This document shows, in pieces, positions 62,450 through 64,000 of a stretch of DNA of 64,000 nt. Each line of letters begins with the position of its first letter. Within the stretch, counting starts at the first letter, position 1. The DNA is from Agrobacterium leguminum (GTDB lineage Bacteria; Pseudomonadota; Alphaproteobacteria; Rhizobiales; Rhizobiaceae). Both the position numbers and the translations under genes were made by a program. The notes under the pieces were generated by a model, which did no database searches, had not been told where the DNA came from, and saw only the letters and a program-made list of their open reading frames with translations. The stretch is from the NCBI RefSeq assembly GCF_015704895.1, contig NZ_JADQWB010000008.1:124001-188000 (forward strand), given 5' to 3'.

Positions 62450-63403
62450 TTAGAGGCCGAGAGCCTTCTTGGCGGCAGGCAGGGCGTCAGCGCTGCCGTC
62501 CTTGGTCTTGACGTTGGCGAGCCAGGGCTCGATCGCCGTCGGATTGGCCTTCAGCCAGGCGGTTGCAGCCGCCTCGCCCTCAAGGCCGTCATTCAGGATC
62601 TTGCCCATGATCTCGTTTTCCATGGGCAGGGAAAATTGCAGGTTCTTGAGGAAGGCGCCGACATTCGGGCACTCCTCGACGTAACCCTTGCGGACATTGG
62701 TATGGATCGTCGCGCCGCCGAGATTGGGGCCGAAGACCTCGTCGCCGCCGGTCAGATAGGTCAGCTTGAAATTCGCATTCATGGGATGCGGTTCCCAGCC
62801 TAGGAAGACGATGGGCTCGCCGGATTTTTCAGCGCGGGCCACCTGGGAGAGCATGCCCTGTTCGGACGACTCGACCACCTCGAATGACTTCAGACCGAAA
62901 CTGTCCTTGGCCACCATGTCGAGAATCAGGCGATTGCCGTCATTGCCCGGCTCGATACCATAGATCTTGCCGCCGAGATCGGCGCTGTGGGCGGCGATGT
63001 CCTTGAAATCCTTGATGCCGAGTTCGGCGCCCTTGGCGTTGGTCGCCAGCGTGTATTTCGCGCCGGTCAGGTTTTCCCGAAGCGTCTCGACGGATTTGTC
63101 TTCGCGATAGGGCGCGATATCGCCTTCCATGGTCGGCATCCAGTTGCCGAGGAAGACGTCGATGTCCTTGTTTTTCAGGGATGTGTAGGTAACGGGTACG
63201 GAGAGAAGCTTGACGTCGGTTTCATAGCCGAGGCTTTTCAGAAGCACGGTGGCGGTGGCCGTCGTGGCGGTGATGTCGGTCCAGCCCACATCGGAAAAGC
63301 GCACTGTGCCACAGCTTGCCGGCTCCGCAGCACCGGCCGCACTGAACGTCATGGAGGAGATTGCTGCGGCCAAGGCCAGACAGCGGCTTCTATTTGCAAA
63401 CAT
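62450..63403 (-). CDS. choX: Periplasmic choline-binding protein
   Basis: 317 residues. A signal peptide precedes an OpuAC-type fold. The choline box is intact: W41/D43 (VGWTD), W88 (LGNWMP), Y117 (AKYTL), N154 (PGNDGN) and W203 (LGWEPHP) lie exactly two positions before W43, D45, W90, Y119, N156 and W205 of S. meliloti ChoX as I remember them. GGGAGCAAGCCAT precedes the start at 63403. First gene of choXWV. Confidence 0.95.
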   Translation of the reverse strand: MFANRSRCLALAAAISSMTFSAAGAAEPASCGTVRFSDVGWTDITATTATATVLLKSLGYETDVKLLSVPVTYTSLKNKDIDVFLGNWMPTMEGDIAPYREDKSVETLRENLTGAKYTLATNAKGAELGIKDFKDIAAHSADLGGKIYGIEPGNDGNRLILDMVAKDSFGLKSFEVVESSEQGMLSQVARAEKSGEPIVFLGWEPHPMNANFKLTYLTGGDEVFGPNLGGATIHTNVRKGYVEECPNVGAFLKNLQFSLPMENEIMGKILNDGLEGEAAATAWLKANPTAIEPWLANVKTKDGSADALPAAKKALGL

Positions 63404-63686
63404 ATGGCTTGCTCCCTGTTTTTTCGTTCCCTTGCCATTATCAATATCTGCCGGACACAATCAACTCGCGCGCATTTGCGTGCTTTGGCGCACCGTTTGC
63501 GACAAAATCGTGAAAATCGCCGGCTTTCAACGCCCGAATGCGACAAACAGCCCGGTTGCGGAAATCTGTGTTTTTCCCGCTGCGGCACTTTTCAATCCGC
63601 TTCTTCGCCGTCAAAAGACGCTGGCTGCTGCATCGGCATAAACGACAATCGGCTCTGTGAGTCGCGATGTGCCGATTCAACAGGTT
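63404..63686. promoter_or_regulatory. Divergent promoter region of choX and tdk
   Basis: No supported ORF. The promoters of choX (minus) and tdk (plus) must lie here. I could not single out convincing boxes. The right end carries a small palindromic repeat next to tdk. Confidence 0.4.
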
Positions 63687-63728
63687 GGAGCATTGTTAAG
63701 AAGCGTCCGAAGGACGCAAGGGCGCTCC
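63687..63728. repeat. Small palindromic repeat before tdk
   Basis: GGAGC..GCTCC encloses GCGTCC-GAA-GGACGC. It has the same plan as the second half of the composite element at 27921-27964. It ends 12 nt before the tdk start codon, so it is in the tdk leader. Confidence 0.55.
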
Positions 63729-63739
63729 GGGAGTGGATA

Positions 63740-64000
63740 ATGGCAAAACTCTATTTCAATTATTCGACGATGAATGCCGGCAAATCGACCATGCTGCTGC
63801 AGGCGTCCTACAATTATCAGGAGCGCGGCATGCGCACACTGATCTTCACGGCCGCCTTTGACGACCGGGCCGGCGTCGGCCGTGTCGCCTCGCGCATCGG
63901 CCTCTCCTCCGACGCCCTGACCTTCGATGACAATACCGACCTGTTCGCCGAGGTATCGGCCCTCACTGCCGAAGCGCCGGTCGCCTGCGTTTTCATCGAT
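63740..64000 (+). CDS. tdk: Thymidine kinase (3' end outside window)
   Basis: Phosphorylates thymidine for salvage to dTMP. The first 87 codons are present. [17 protein letters not shown] holds the Walker A loop (residues 10-17) characteristic of TK1-type enzymes, and the frame then reads [18 protein letters not shown] and a Walker-B-like VACVFID. GGGAG lies 6 nt before the ATG. Confidence 0.95.
   Translation, partial: MAKLYFNYSTMNAGKSTMLLQASYNYQERGMRTLIFTAAFDDRAGVGRVASRIGLSSDALTFDDNTDLFAEVSALTAEAPVACVFID

Noticed and set aside
1..64000. tRNA, rRNA or tmRNA genes
   Set aside because: I looked for T-loop words with matching acceptor arms and saw none that fold convincingly; a covariance search would be decisive.

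Overview
The window reads as a chromosomal segment of a Rhizobiaceae alphaproteobacterium, closest in feel to Agrobacterium/Rhizobium. The support is a high-GC coding background, separate petA-petB-petC bc1 genes, a choline-specific choXWV locus, a NolR-like ArsR regulator, a HemF/TrmL/NrsF/DUF1285 gene set, and several palindromic intergenic elements of the type scattered through rhizobial genomes. The genus is inferred from remembered family sequences; no search was run. I saw no rRNA, tRNA, CRISPR array, transposase or phage gene. Both ends cut genes: an aldehyde dehydrogenase on the left and thymidine kinase on the right.

Layout. 1-2.2 kb: aldehyde dehydrogenase and its AcoR-like regulator. 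2.3-8.8 kb: two membrane c-di-GMP GGDEF/EAL proteins flanking rplY, the second overlapping a periplasmic solute-binding protein. 8.9-14 kb: pth, GNAT, clpS, ychF, a tandem MaoC pair, apt and a GFA-fold protein. 14-17 kb: the bc1 operon petABC, preceded by a tiny upstream ORF. 17-23.5 kb: an EEP-fold protein, two half-size ABC exporters (one with a probable leader peptide) and a metallophosphoesterase. 23.7-30.7 kb: trmL, a Na/Pi cotransporter-PhoU protein, hemF, small proteins and the overlapping DUF1285-Nudix-cca operon. 30.9-37.7 kb: a four-gene MoxR/DUF58/DUF4159/membrane-protein operon. 37.8-45.3 kb: GNATs, a LysR/metallo-beta-lactamase divergent pair, an MFS carrier, a glutathionyl-hydroquinone reductase type GST, a Nudix protein and a second phosphoesterase.

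45.5-52.4 kb: leuA, a BrnT/BrnA toxin-antitoxin pair, a BenE carrier, a phytase-like secreted protein, and an ECF sigma/NrsF pair divergent from a Met-rich MXKDX-repeat protein. The facing sigma and MXKDX promoters share TGTAAC-N16/17-CGAAT. 52.4-59.3 kb: an unusual ClpP, HupE/UreJ, DUF2076, queF with a cation diffusion facilitator, a VOC protein, a LivJ-like binding protein and a DUF3095 cyclase-like protein. 59.4-64 kb: the NolR-like gene with an unusually AT-rich 0.5-kb upstream region, the choline importer choXWV, and tdk.

Most genes are ordinary core genes. The points most worth a second look are the sigma/NrsF/MXKDX regulon, the 18-codon leader upstream of an ABC exporter, the solute-binding-protein/c-di-GMP pair, the methyl-parathion-hydrolase-like enzyme, the DUF3095 protein and the AT-rich region above the NolR homologue. 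Start codons were moved inward from the longest ORF wherever a Shine-Dalgarno site, signal peptide or family alignment supported it.
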